Shown here in pieces: positions 7,167-15,038 of a DNA stretch of 31,225 nucleotides. Position 1 is the stretch's first letter. Every line of letters starts with the position of its first letter. The DNA is from Shewanellaceae bacterium UBA2521. Lineage in GTDB: Bacteria; Pseudomonadota; Gammaproteobacteria; Enterobacterales; Shewanellaceae. The DNA lies in assembly GCA_002341165.1 (NCBI GenBank), contig DDNL01000057.1, forward strand, positions 1 to 31,225, in the 5' to 3' direction. The notes beneath the pieces were generated by a model. That model was not told the origin of the DNA and made no database searches. It saw only the letters and a list, made by a program, of their open reading frames with translations. Position numbers and translations under genes: made by a program.

Positions 7167-8381
7167 TCATATACTGACAAAGTACAGTTGTACGATACAA
7201 ACTACCAAGCCAAAAAGTAGGAGGTTGAACTGAGCCATCGCATTCATTTTCAAAAATTTCGATGTGTATCTTTCTCGATATAACTTATAAAACATAGCAA
7301 TTGGTAAAAAGACAGTCAATACAACTAAAGGTATTGCTGCAAAACTTAAGATAACCGTAAAGTTAGAAGTCAATAAAACAACCCAAGCTAAGGGGGGAAT
7401 AAAAATCGCTCCTCCAATCACATATCTTCTTATTTTCATGAGCTGAATGTTTTTAGAAATTAAATGATCCCAATAATCATAAAGTCCCATACTCACTCCA
7501 ATAAAAGAGGTAATCAATGCAGAATCAGAAAAAACTCTCAATAAAAAACTCAACCAAGGTGAGTGAACTCTCTGATACATCGCATAGAACCAACCTTCTA
7601 AATCCAAATGAGATATATTGTTTATATCAAGATGCATGACACCTACAGTCATAAAAAGCCATGTTAAATAAAAAACCAAAGGAATGGCTGCTCCTATAAC
7701 CATCACACGAACTAAGCCTTTTATATCTGCGTTTAAATAGCGAATTAAACTCGGAATACTCACATGAAAACCAAAAGAAGTTACAATAACAGGTAAAGCT
7801 TGTACAGTATACAGCCAAGACTGATTTTGAATGCGCTTCGCCGGTAAAAGTGTTTGATAATCCAAATGAATATAAGGTACAAGTAAAGCAAGCAACCACA
7901 AAAAAATAGCAATTTTTATCACAAAGAAAAAGCGTGAAGCACGATCGGTTATCTGTGTTCCTAGAATCGATAACACACCAAACAAAGCTAAGAATAAAAA
8001 TACAAAGAATACATCCGAGACTCGATACTCAAATAATGATGAGTAATGCAATGCTAACATCTGTGAACCACTCGCTAGATAAGCGGCAATCAAAGTGTAG
8101 AGCATCCCTAAAAACATCACATGCGTTATGATTTGAGGTGCCTTTCCTAAAACTTGGCCTACAGATGTGAAGAAATTATACTCTTTTCCTAATTGAAGAT
8201 TCACTTCTAAGATGAGTAAAGCGCTGTAGGTCGCAGCACAATAAGTAAGAAGTAAAAGCAGAGCTCCTAACAATAGACCTATTGGATACATAACTAAAGG
8301 CAAAGCGAGCATTCCTGCGCCCATCGCAGTGCCTGCAACAATAAAAGAAGCACCGATTATCTTTGAATAAATATGAGACAT
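7167..8381 (-). CDS. Aromatic amino acid permease of the HAAAP family (TyrP/Mtr/TnaB-like)
   Basis: Inner-membrane proton symporter, expected to import tyrosine or tryptophan. The ~404-residue protein has about 11 membrane helices and begins with the family hallmark GTAMGAGMLALPL in TM1 (the unwound substrate-binding segment of the LeuT-like APC fold). The stretch FGFHVSIPSLIRYL near residue 205 matches the conserved HAAAP motif FGFHxxIPSL. The start is uncertain: an in-frame GTG at 8396 adds five residues, but MSHIYSKIIG from the ATG at 8381 resembles known N-termini. Neither has a strong Shine-Dalgarno. Which aromatic amino acid is carried is not readable from the sequence; tyrP or mtr would both be guesses. 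Confidence 0.88.
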   Translation of the reverse strand: MSHIYSKIIGASFIVAGTAMGAGMLALPLVMYPIGLLLGALLLLLTYCAATYSALLILEVNLQLGKEYNFFTSVGQVLGKAPQIITHVMFLGMLYTLIAAYLASGSQMLALHYSSLFEYRVSDVFFVFLFLALFGVLSILGTQITDRASRFFFVIKIAIFLWLLALLVPYIHLDYQTLLPAKRIQNQSWLYTVQALPVIVTSFGFHVSIPSLIRYLNADIKGLVRVMVIGAAIPLVFYLTWLFMTVGVMHLDINNISHLDLEGWFYAMYQRVHSPWLSFLLRVFSDSALITSFIGVSMGLYDYWDHLISKNIQLMKIRRYVIGGAIFIPPLAWVVLLTSNFTVILSFAAIPLVVLTVFLPIAMFYKLYRERYTSKFLKMNAMAQFNLLLFGLVVCIVQLYFVSI

Positions 8382-8440
8382 AGGTGAGCTCAGCACGTAT
8401 AAGAAGCCAAACTATTAAAGATAACTGAAAAAAGGGCTAA

Positions 8441-8469
8441 AAAAAAGCCAGCTTTCAAGCTGGCTTTTT
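8441..8469 (-). terminator. Bidirectional terminator after the first nupC-type gene
   Basis: Stem gccagctt / aagctggc with a 2-nt (tc) spacer, flanked by six A residues on the left and five T residues on the right, so it can terminate from either strand. It lies just after the NupC stop (minus strand). Its left half (aaaaaagccagctttc) is identical to that of the deoD terminator. Confidence 0.9.
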
Positions 8470-8487
8470 CCAATCAAACATTTACAT

Positions 8488-9723
8488 TCAATTCAACAGT
8501 GTATCGAGAGAAATCAGTAGTCCCACAATGGTACCGCTCATTAAGTTCGCTAAAAATGCTGCAAATAAAGCTTTTACGCCTAAAGCACCAATTTCTTGGC
8601 GACGCTCAGGAACCATCGCAGAAAGGCCACCAATCACAAAGGCTAAAGAGGAAAAATTTGCAAAGCCGCATAAAGCAATACTGATAATAGCTTGAGTTTT
8701 GGGTGAGAGTTGCTCCGATACTTCTACGAAACTTGAATAAGCAACAAACTCATTCACAGCAAGCTTTTGGCCAATAAATGAAGCAGCTTGAAACACTTCG
8801 TGAGAAGGCACTCCCATAAACCAAGCAAGAGGAGAAAAAAGATAACTCAAAATAAGCTCTAAGGTTAAACCTTCGATACCAAACCAAGCTCCAACACTGG
8901 ATAAGACACCGTTAAATAAAGCAATCAGCCCAACAAATGCCAAAAGAGATGCACCAATCATAACAGCTTGCTGAAGTCCTTGGTACGCACCTACAGATGC
9001 TGCATCAAAGATACCCGCTGCTTCTGTTTGATTTTCTTTGATAACTTTTGATGTGTTTCGCTGAGGCGTATCAACTTCTGGAAAAATGATTTTAGCGAAA
9101 ACAATTCCTGCTGGAGCAGTCATAAAAGCAGCGGTTAAGAGATACTTCACATCAACGCCTAGTTGGATGTAGCCAATCATGGTTCCACCAGCGACAGAGG
9201 CCAAGCCACCTGTCATCACAGCAAACATCTCAGAACGTGTCATACTTGCAACGAAAGGACGAATCATAATCGGTGCTTCAACGGGGCCCACAAAAATATT
9301 AGCCGTTGCAGATAAAGACTCTGTTCGACTTGTGCCAATGATCTTAGATACAAAGCCACCTAAGTAAGTAACGAGCATGTTCATCACTTTCAGATGATAT
9401 AAGACCGCAATCAGAGCGCTCACAAAGATCACCATAGCTAACACATTGATAGCAAAAATAAAACCAAATTTAAATTCAGCTAGGTCACCAAATAAAAAGC
9501 TCAAGCCTTTTTGACCATAACTTATAGTAGACATGACAACATCAGAAGTGCTTGAAAGCATAGCCTGACCTAAAGGAACATAAAGCACGAAGACACCAAA
9601 GCCAATTTGTAATGCTAATGCACTCAGGACAACACGAGAAGATATTGACTGACGCTGCTCAGAGACAAGGTAAGCCAAACCCATTAAGAATATAATACCT
9701 AATAAACTGATGAAAAGTTCCAT
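8488..9723 (-). CDS. Concentrative nucleoside transporter (NupC/CNT), paralogue 1
   Basis: Inner-membrane Na+- or H+-coupled nucleoside importer. The 411-residue protein carries family motifs: TESLSATANIFVG before the HP1 tip, NEFVAY, and CGFANFSS (positions equivalent to VcCNT E332, N368 and S371 are kept). The HP1 nucleobase motif, GQTE in VcCNT, is GPVE here (146-149), and the residue equivalent to VcCNT V188 is Thr181, so nucleobase recognition may differ. The loop before TM3 is shorter than in VcCNT (no glycine-rich insertion). No Shine-Dalgarno precedes the ATG; the leader is AT-only there. It is a paralogue of the transporter at 25.1-26.3 kb and distant in sequence from it. Confidence 0.92.
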   Translation of the reverse strand: MELFISLLGIIFLMGLAYLVSEQRQSISSRVVLSALALQIGFGVFVLYVPLGQAMLSSTSDVVMSTISYGQKGLSFLFGDLAEFKFGFIFAINVLAMVIFVSALIAVLYHLKVMNMLVTYLGGFVSKIIGTSRTESLSATANIFVGPVEAPIMIRPFVASMTRSEMFAVMTGGLASVAGGTMIGYIQLGVDVKYLLTAAFMTAPAGIVFAKIIFPEVDTPQRNTSKVIKENQTEAAGIFDAASVGAYQGLQQAVMIGASLLAFVGLIALFNGVLSSVGAWFGIEGLTLELILSYLFSPLAWFMGVPSHEVFQAASFIGQKLAVNEFVAYSSFVEVSEQLSPKTQAIISIALCGFANFSSLAFVIGGLSAMVPERRQEIGALGVKALFAAFLANLMSGTIVGLLISLDTLLN

Positions 9724-9790
9724 AAAAAAATCATATAAATGAATAAAGATACGTTATCTTAACCAGACTTGATTCTAATATAAAGAAATA

Positions 9791-9819
9791 TTTATCGCAT
9801 TTGATGATTAAAGTGTTAA
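9791..9819 (-). promoter_or_regulatory. Candidate promoter for NupC paralogue 1
   Basis: On the minus strand TTAACA (9819-9814), a 17-bp spacer and GATAAA (9796-9791) match the sigma-70 consensus at 5/6 and 4/6. This predicts a leader of about 60 nt before the ATG at 9723. Confidence 0.42.
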
Positions 9820-9841
9820 TTTCAGCTAAAGACAGAAATAA

Positions 9842-9860
9842 AAAGACTTTTTTAGTCTAA
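9842..9860 (-). terminator. Possible weak terminator between flagellin and NupC
   Basis: On the minus strand AGACT-A5-AGTCT is followed by a T run. The stem is only five to six base pairs and AT-rich, so this is a weak candidate for the end of the flagellin transcript. Confidence 0.3.
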
Positions 9861-9871
9861 AAGGAAGGAAA

Positions 9872-9904
9872 ACACCGATTTATATGGTTTTTGACACCGA
9901 TTTA
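9872..9904. repeat. 11-bp direct repeat, 22-bp period, upstream of NupC paralogue 1
   Basis: acaccgattta occurs at 9872-9882 and again at 9894-9904. The 22-bp period is two helical turns, so two identical sites would lie on the same DNA face. They sit about 75-110 bp upstream of the candidate NupC promoter and 80 bp past the flagellin stop, suggesting a regulator site. No known consensus is recognised. Confidence 0.4.
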
Positions 9905-9950
9905 AGCTACACAAATAATCTTTTAAAAAACAAAAGCATCAGATTGTTAT

Positions 9951-9984
9951 GATCTAATAATTACAAAATAGTTATTATTAGATC
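9951..9984. repeat. Inverted repeat at the flagellin stop codon
   Basis: A perfect 11-bp inverted repeat (gatctaataat / attattagatc, 12-nt loop) includes the flagellin stop codon. On the flagellin mRNA it would form a 3' hairpin but it is not followed by a T tract, so an mRNA-stabilising 3' end or an inefficient terminator is more likely than a classic terminator. Confidence 0.5.
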
Positions 9985-10783
9985 ATTTTATTAAACGTAA
10001 TACTTCTTTTTCACTAGCATTAGCTTGAGCTTGTAGCGCAACACTTATGTTCGTTTTGGTTGAATTAATCGTTGACTGGATCAGTTCTTCCCCAAATTCT
10101 GTATCGCGAATACGGCTCTGAGATTCGGCTAAATGAATTTCAGCCAGCTCTTCTGAGTTCATACGATGTTGCATTACATTTTGTGAGGCACCCAACTGCG
10201 CTTGAGCAGAAGAAAGGTCTCTCATGGCCTGATCAATCACTTCTATCGACTTTTGAGCATGATCTTGCGTCGAGATATCTTGTGCTGGTAAGTCGCGCAT
10301 CGCATCATCTATAGGCTGACGCAACTGTTGCATGTCTTTATCGCTAGGATATAAAGCTGATAAATGACCCGACTCCATGAGTGCATTGGGGTTTGTTGAA
10401 GTTTGACTCCATTGTCTTGTGATTTCTGATTGCAGAGCACTAAACTCTTGATCAAGCATCTGCCTTTGATCATCACTGTAGCTACCATTCGCTGATTGCA
10501 ACGCCAAATCGCGCATATCCAGCATCATATCCATGCTACCTTTCATCGTTGACTCTGCTATCTGTGCCATCGAAATGCCATCTTGTGCATACCTTACTTG
10601 TGCATGCGCGTTTTGTTGTCTCATCATAAGCTGAATCGACAAAGACAGTCCCGCTGCATCATCTTTAGCACTATTGATTTTAAAGCCGCTACTGAGCTTA
10701 TTATGCGCATCTTCCGTCTTATTTTTAGCCCTACTCATGCTGTATTGCATAGACATAGAATGCGACGTTTGATTAACTTTCAT
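9983..10783 (-). CDS. Short atypical flagellin
   Basis: Filament subunit of the flagellum, or a flagellin-like exported structural protein. The 266-residue product has the flagellin D1 signature (LSSGFKINSAKDDAAGL, about residues 30-46), the helix MRDLALQSANG (about 90-100), and a canonical D1/D0 C-terminus (LGASQNVMQHRM near 198, then SRIRDTEFGEEL and ALQAQANASEKEVLRLIK). The variable D2/D3 region is almost absent. Oddities: the N-terminus MKVNQTSHSMSMQ lacks the usual MAxxINTN pattern, and there are 19 internal methionines (about 7%), high for a flagellin. The ATG at 10783 has AAGG five bases upstream and is preferred over the GTG two codons earlier. No other flagellar gene (fliD, fliS, flaG) is nearby. 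TAAAGTTT, a sigma-28-like -35, is upstream but without a matching -10. Confidence 0.87.
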   Translation of the reverse strand: MKVNQTSHSMSMQYSMSRAKNKTEDAHNKLSSGFKINSAKDDAAGLSLSIQLMMRQQNAHAQVRYAQDGISMAQIAESTMKGSMDMMLDMRDLALQSANGSYSDDQRQMLDQEFSALQSEITRQWSQTSTNPNALMESGHLSALYPSDKDMQQLRQPIDDAMRDLPAQDISTQDHAQKSIEVIDQAMRDLSSAQAQLGASQNVMQHRMNSEELAEIHLAESQSRIRDTEFGEELIQSTINSTKTNISVALQAQANASEKEVLRLIK

Positions 10784-11142
10784 AATCACCTTTATCGAAA
10801 AAATAAATCCTACGCTGTGTATGTTCTTTATATACGTATTTCAATGTCGCATAGCCTTTTCTAATTAAAAAAATAAGGTTAAAAACTTTACAAAATACAT
10901 TTACTCTACTTTATCTAGAATAATCATGTATGCACTCGCAGCTCAAATCATTTTAAAATGCAAAATAACACAGAATATGCAGTATATTTTTACTCTATAT
11001 AAAGAATTGATTTCAAGGTTACTCGACTTCGTCTTATCAAATAGATTGCTTATCGTTTTTTAAGCGCTTATCTTCTGATTAGGGTATATACTTTAATTTT
11101 GTTACACTATGAACATTGTCCACCTTTTGATGTACCAACACG
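10784..11142. other. Flagellin / yciH divergent intergenic region (359 bp)
   Basis: There is no gene here. It is AT-rich and must hold two divergent promoters. TAAAGTTT on the minus strand (near 10890) resembles a sigma-28 -35, but the expected GCCGATAA-type element is absent at the right distance. On the plus strand TATACT (11087-11092) could be a -10 for yciH without a clear -35, and the perfect 10-bp palindrome TAAGCGCTTA (11061-11070) lies in the -35 area of that candidate. Confidence 0.4.
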
Positions 11143-11475
11143 ATGGATTTACCTAAAGATATACGCCTTGTCTATAGCACAGATAAAGACACAACCCTTG
11201 ATTCTGAACAACCTGAAGCCAGTCCTCCTCAAGGCGATGGTATTGTACGCATTACCAGACAGACCAAAGGGAGAAAAGGTAAAGGCGTATCAATTATTGA
11301 TGGATTAGCACTTAAGCAAGATGCACTTAAAAAGTTGTGTTCTGAACTAAAAAAGAAGTGTGGTTGTGGCGGTACCGTTGTAGATTTTTGTATTGAATTA
11401 CAAACGCAAGACCGAGAAAAAGTGAAAATACTCCTCGAAAAAAAAGGCTTTTCAGTCAAGTTGGCTGGCGGTTAA
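11143..11475 (+). CDS. yciH: SUI1/eIF1-family translation factor YciH
   Basis: Small ribosome-associated protein related to eukaryotic eIF1; in E. coli it is reported to affect initiation fidelity and act as a stress-related initiation inhibitor. The 110-residue product has the full SUI1 core: GDGIVRITRQTKGRKGKGVSI (about 31-51), ELKKKCGCGGTV (about 68-79) and the terminal FSVKLAGG. The N-terminal ~30 residues are acidic and probably disordered. The Shine-Dalgarno is weak. It ends 16 bases before the AlgH/YqgE gene, so yciH-yqgE-yqgF look like one transcript. In E. coli this place before yqgE is taken by gshB, and yciH lies elsewhere. Confidence 0.94.
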   Translation: MDLPKDIRLVYSTDKDTTLDSEQPEASPPQGDGIVRITRQTKGRKGKGVSIIDGLALKQDALKKLCSELKKKCGCGGTVVDFCIELQTQDREKVKILLEKKGFSVKLAGG

Positions 11476-11491
11476 TCATAAGGATTAAAAG

Positions 11492-12055
11492 ATGCAATCG
11501 TTACAACATCATTTACTCATTGCTATGCCCGCTTTAAATCATAGCTTCTTCGAAAAAGCAGTCATTTACCTTTGCAACCATAATGCGCAAGGGGCAATGG
11601 GTTTGATGATCAACCAACCTATAGGTTTTGATATCAACTTTCTTTTGTCCAAAATGGATTCATCTGAACCCTATACAAAATCAGAAGTACACAATCAGGA
11701 TGTCTTGGTGGGTGGACCTGTGATGACAGAAAGAGGTTTCGTATTGCATACAACCAATGAAATGACTTGGACGGAAACACAAGTGGTCGCTCCAAATTTG
11801 AGCATGACCACATCTCACGATGTGCTACAGGCTTTAGGTAGTTATAAGTCACCACAGCAATATCTGATTACTTTGGGCTATTCTGGTTGGGCTCCTCAAC
11901 AACTAGAACAAGAAATTGCAGCCAATACTTGGCTCACTTCACCAGCAGATCATGAGTTATTGTTTGATATTCCTCTAAAAGATCGTTGGCAAGAAGCTAC
12001 AAAACGTATAGGATTTAACCCCGTAAAATTATCTAGTGATATAGGCCACGCATAA
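11492..12055 (+). CDS. yqgE: YqgE/AlgH family protein (UPF0301)
   Basis: Conserved cytosolic protein of unsettled biochemical function; in Pseudomonas the homologue AlgH affects alginate production. The 187-residue product begins with the family N-terminus LQHHLLIAMPALNHSFFEKAV and contains VGGPV, GFVLHT, MTTSHDVL and the C-terminal LGYSGWAPQQLEQE and WLTSPADHELLF stretches, so it is complete. AAGG lies nine bases before the ATG. It is tightly linked to yqgF (one base between stop and start), the usual arrangement in gammaproteobacteria. Confidence 0.95.
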   Translation: MQSLQHHLLIAMPALNHSFFEKAVIYLCNHNAQGAMGLMINQPIGFDINFLLSKMDSSEPYTKSEVHNQDVLVGGPVMTERGFVLHTTNEMTWTETQVVAPNLSMTTSHDVLQALGSYKSPQQYLITLGYSGWAPQQLEQEIAANTWLTSPADHELLFDIPLKDRWQEATKRIGFNPVKLSSDIGHA

Positions 12056-12056
12056 C

Positions 12057-12470
12057 ATGAGCTGTATTTTCGCATTTGACTTTGGTACAAAAAGTATTGG
12101 TATCGCTGTAGGTCAAGATGTAACCCAAAGTGCATCCCCCCTCACCTGTATTCGTGCTCAAGATGGTATTCCAAATTGGGCTGAAATTGAAAAACTATTG
12201 CAAGAATGGAAGCCTAAACTGTTAGTCATAGGGTTACCTTTAAATATGGATGGTTCAGACCAGCAAGTGACGCAACAAGCCAAAAAGTTTGCCAATCGAT
12301 TGCATGGTCGATTTGGATTGCCCATTGCACTGCAAGATGAACGTCTGAGCACTGCTGACGCTAAGTCCAGATTATATGAGTCTGGTGGATATAGCTCGTT
12401 GCAAAAAGAACAGATCGATGCCATGGCAGCGGTCATCATTTTAGAAAGCTATTTCGCCAATTCAGCATAA
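12057..12470 (+). CDS. yqgF: Holliday-junction resolvase-like / pre-16S rRNA nuclease YqgF (RuvX)
   Basis: RNase H-fold nuclease implicated in 5'-end maturation of pre-16S rRNA. The 137-residue protein carries the complete active site: DFGTKSIGIAVG with D8, VIGLPLNMDG (57-66), DERLST with E95, and the C-terminal QIDAMAA with D121. It starts one base after the yqgE stop and is probably translationally coupled. Its 3' end overlaps the convergent pilT gene by 22 bp, so the last seven codons are shared on opposite strands. Confidence 0.96.
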   Translation: MSCIFAFDFGTKSIGIAVGQDVTQSASPLTCIRAQDGIPNWAEIEKLLQEWKPKLLVIGLPLNMDGSDQQVTQQAKKFANRLHGRFGLPIALQDERLSTADAKSRLYESGGYSSLQKEQIDAMAAVIILESYFANSA

Positions 12471-13498
12471 GGTAATACAGTACCAGCATGCTCTCTCTCA
12501 ACGGTATCTACAAGTTGATGTTGTTGCCTTAAAAGCATCAAGGCTTGCTCCATTGTTTGCATACCTTGATGACGACCTGTTTGCATAGCCGAATACATCT
12601 GCGCCAAATTATCTTCTCGGATCAAATGGCGTATAGCTGTCGTCACATACAGTACTTCGAAAGCAGCAACGCGCCCACCTTGCTGCTTTTTGATCAGCTG
12701 TTGTGAAATAACCGCTTTCAATGACTCAGCTAAAAGACTGCGAATACTGGCTCTTTCTGTACCTTGAAAAACATCCATGATTCTATGCACACTCTGTACA
12801 GCTGAGCGCGTGTGTAATGTAGCCAAAACAAGGTGACCTGTTTCTGCCGCCGTTAAGGCAAGTTTAATGGTGCTCAAATCACGTAGTTCTCCCACCAGCA
12901 ACACATCAGGATCTTGCCTGAGCGCGCTATGCAGCGCACTATCAAAACTCTCTACGTCACGCTGAACCTGCCTTTGATGGATAAGCGATTTTTTATTGGT
13001 ATGCTGTACTTCAATCGGATCTTCAATCGTGATGATGTGGCAAGCACGTTGCGTGTTAATTTGATCAATCATTGCAGCCAGCGTTGTGGTTTTTCCACTT
13101 CCTGTTGCACCTGTTACCAAAATGAGACCTTGTTTAAGTTGCATCAGTTCAAGCATTTTATCTGATGCACCCAATGCAGCTAACGAGGCAATGTAAGCAG
13201 GCATGACCCGACAAGCAATAGATAACCCATCGCAGTGCTGATAAATATTACAACGAAATCGCCCTACCGATTTTAAATGATACATTACATCAATCGCTAC
13301 GCCTTGGCGCAATTGATTTTGCATGGCTTGATCTATAATATCGTCTAAAAAAGCGAGTATTTGCGGTGCTGTGATGCGCTCTTGATCGAGGAAGTGAATT
13401 TCACCATCAATACGCATGGCTGGTTGCATCCCAACACTCACATGTAAATCTGAAGCATTTTGCTGTACACTCAATTTCAAAAGGCTTTGTATATCCAT
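12449..13498 (-). CDS. pilT: PilT-family twitching-motility ATPase (YggR/PilT)
   Basis: Hexameric cytoplasmic ATPase that powers type IV pilus retraction in piliated species; in E. coli the orthologue in this locus is called YggR. The 349-residue product has Walker A GATGSGKT (130-137), Asp box IITIEDPIE, Walker B DPDVLLVGELRD (196-207), His box TAAETGHLVLATLHT, and the PilT-specific C-terminal AIRHLIRED (288-296). All are intact. No other pilus gene is in the window, so whether it drives pili here is open. It diverges from yggS with 23 bp between start codons. The recognisable SD is weak (GGTAG). Confidence 0.92.
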   Translation of the reverse strand: MDIQSLLKLSVQQNASDLHVSVGMQPAMRIDGEIHFLDQERITAPQILAFLDDIIDQAMQNQLRQGVAIDVMYHLKSVGRFRCNIYQHCDGLSIACRVMPAYIASLAALGASDKMLELMQLKQGLILVTGATGSGKTTTLAAMIDQINTQRACHIITIEDPIEVQHTNKKSLIHQRQVQRDVESFDSALHSALRQDPDVLLVGELRDLSTIKLALTAAETGHLVLATLHTRSAVQSVHRIMDVFQGTERASIRSLLAESLKAVISQQLIKKQQGGRVAAFEVLYVTTAIRHLIREDNLAQMYSAMQTGRHQGMQTMEQALMLLRQQHQLVDTVEREHAGTVLPYAELAK

Positions 13499-13521
13499 TA
13501 TCTACCGTAGATCCTATTAAA
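13499..13521. promoter_or_regulatory. Minimal 23-bp divergent gap between pilT and yggS
   Basis: Only 23 bp separate the two start codons. The gap contains a near-palindrome tctac-c-gtaga and no full promoter, so the two promoters must extend into the opposite coding sequence, or the gap acts only as leader. No strong SD is present for either gene. Confidence 0.5.
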
Positions 13522-14229
13522 ATGAAATCAAACATCACTGATCAACTGCAACACATTCAGCAATGTATCCAAGCTGCACAAAAACAATCTCTCTACACAC
13601 ATGATGTCACTTTACTTGCGGTGAGTAAAGCGCACCCTGCAGCTGCTATAAAAGAGCTTTATCAAGCAAATCAAAGAGATTTTGGTGAGAACTATGTCAA
13701 AGAGTTTACGGAAAAAGCAACTCAATTAGCAGATCTCGATATCACTTGGCATTACATCGGCGCACTTCAATCTAATAAAACACAGGCCATTGCGCAACAT
13801 GCGAGCTGGATACATAGTATCGATCGTTTTAAAATAGCACAAAGGTTAAGTCAACAAAGACCTGAGCATTTGCCCGATTTAAATATCTGCGTACAAATCA
13901 ACTTTGATCACGAACCACAAAAGGCAGGTATTGCACCGGAAGCAGCAGCCGAATTGATGACCAGGTTACAAACCTTACCTCGGCTTAAGCTACGAGGTAT
14001 CATGTGTATCCCTAAACCTGAAAAAAATAAAGAGTCATCTCTTGAAAAATTTGGTAAAATACAACAAGCCTTTGTGCAATTGTGTCAACAATTTCCTGAG
14101 CTAGACACTTTGTCTATGGGAATGAGTCACGATTTAGAAGAAGCTATTATTCAAGGTAGCACTATGGTCAGAGTCGGCAGAGCGCTCTTTGGAGAACGTC
14201 CAGCCAAATCGCATAGTTCGCCTCTATAA
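13522..14229 (+). CDS. yggS: PLP homeostasis protein YggS (PLPBP, COG0325)
   Basis: Single-domain pyridoxal-5'-phosphate binding protein that buffers PLP and influences vitamin B6 and amino-acid balance; it is not known as a catalyst. The 235-residue product has the alanine-racemase-like barrel with PLP lysine in AVSKAHP (Lys36), FGENYVKE, HYIGALQSNK, RGIMCIP and SMGMSHDLEEAI, followed by the phosphate-binding GSTMVRVGRALFG. All are typical. It overlaps no gene and ends 16 bases before the yggT start, with which it forms a conserved operon. Confidence 0.96.
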   Translation: MKSNITDQLQHIQQCIQAAQKQSLYTHDVTLLAVSKAHPAAAIKELYQANQRDFGENYVKEFTEKATQLADLDITWHYIGALQSNKTQAIAQHASWIHSIDRFKIAQRLSQQRPEHLPDLNICVQINFDHEPQKAGIAPEAAAELMTRLQTLPRLKLRGIMCIPKPEKNKESSLEKFGKIQQAFVQLCQQFPELDTLSMGMSHDLEEAIIQGSTMVRVGRALFGERPAKSHSSPL

Positions 14230-14245
14230 CATCGGAGTTTTATTT

Positions 14246-14833
14246 ATGAATGCCATCAGTTATCTGATTACCTTATTAATCGATTTTTATTTAATTTTGG
14301 TGTTACTGCGTATTTGGCTCCAAGCAGCTGGAGCAGACTTTTACAACCCACTGAGTCAATTTACCGTCAAAGCAACGCAACCCGTTTTGGCACCGCTTCG
14401 CCGTGCTGTACCCAGTATGGGACGTTTAGATACAGCAGGCATTGTTTTAGCTATTGGTGTGAGCTTATCTAAATGGTGTTTACTCATTGCACTTCAAGGA
14501 CAACCCATTAATCTTGCTATAACACTGTTTCTTGCTGTGCTCAGCTGTATGAAAGAGCTCGGTACACTGCTCTTTTGGATGCTGATCATTCGCGCTGTTT
14601 TAAGTTGGGTTAGCCAAGGATACAATGCATTTGAAATGGTATTAGCGCAGCTCACAGAGCCTTTCATGGAGCCTATTCGCAGCCGCCTACCTTCTTTAGG
14701 AGGCTTAGATCTCTCGCCTATGATTTTAATTGTTTTACTTAATTTTATAAATTTGCTAATCCCTGACCTACTCAACTCTATAGGCCAACTGCTCAACATA
14801 AACTACTTAGGTAGTCTATGGTACCGCGCTTAA
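14246..14833 (+). CDS. yggT: YggT family integral membrane protein
   Basis: Conserved inner-membrane protein with two tandem YGGT domains and about four to five membrane segments; in E. coli it has been linked to osmotic-shock tolerance, but its mechanism is unknown. The 195-residue product shows the duplicated pattern: RIWLQAAGADFYNPLSQF with PVLAPLRRAVPSMGRLD in the first half, and RAVLSWVSQG with PFMEPIRSRLPSLGGLDLSPM in the second. A longer reading frame begins at 14189, inside yggS, but GGAG (14234-14237) eight bases before the ATG at 14246 and the family N-terminus fix the start. A strong terminator follows. Confidence 0.94.
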   Translation: MNAISYLITLLIDFYLILVLLRIWLQAAGADFYNPLSQFTVKATQPVLAPLRRAVPSMGRLDTAGIVLAIGVSLSKWCLLIALQGQPINLAITLFLAVLSCMKELGTLLFWMLIIRAVLSWVSQGYNAFEMVLAQLTEPFMEPIRSRLPSLGGLDLSPMILIVLLNFINLLIPDLLNSIGQLLNINYLGSLWYRA

Positions 14834-14869
14834 CTCTGCTTCTTCGAGTTTGATCTACCTCACCCCCCC

Positions 14870-14894
14870 AAAAAAGCCACAATGTGGCTTTTTT
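14870..14894 (+). terminator. Rho-independent terminator after yggT
   Basis: AAAAAAGCCAC-aat-GTGGCTTTTTT forms an 11-bp stem with a 3-nt loop and ends in six T residues. Preceded by a run of seven C. The perfect symmetry would also let it work on the opposite strand. Confidence 0.92.
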
Positions 14895-15038
14895 CGCTTC
14901 TGCGCTCATGCTCCTCATACTTGAATACAAGATGATTCAGATTTAACGAGATGCTCTACACCAGTTCCTGAACACATCGGTATAGAAGCACCTATGCTAA
15001 ACTTAAATGAATCAAAGTCTTATTGCTTAGGAGAAAGC

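Noticed and set aside
10800..10900. Sigma-28 promoter for the flagellin gene
   Set aside because: TAAAGTTT is present on the minus strand, but no GCCGATAA-like -10 lies 11 bp downstream; the CGATAA nearer the gene has no -35 and overlaps the ribosome site.
14862..14870. Run of seven C then six A after yggT as a possible phase-variable tract
   Set aside because: It is outside any coding frame and merges into the yggT terminator; no gene would be switched.
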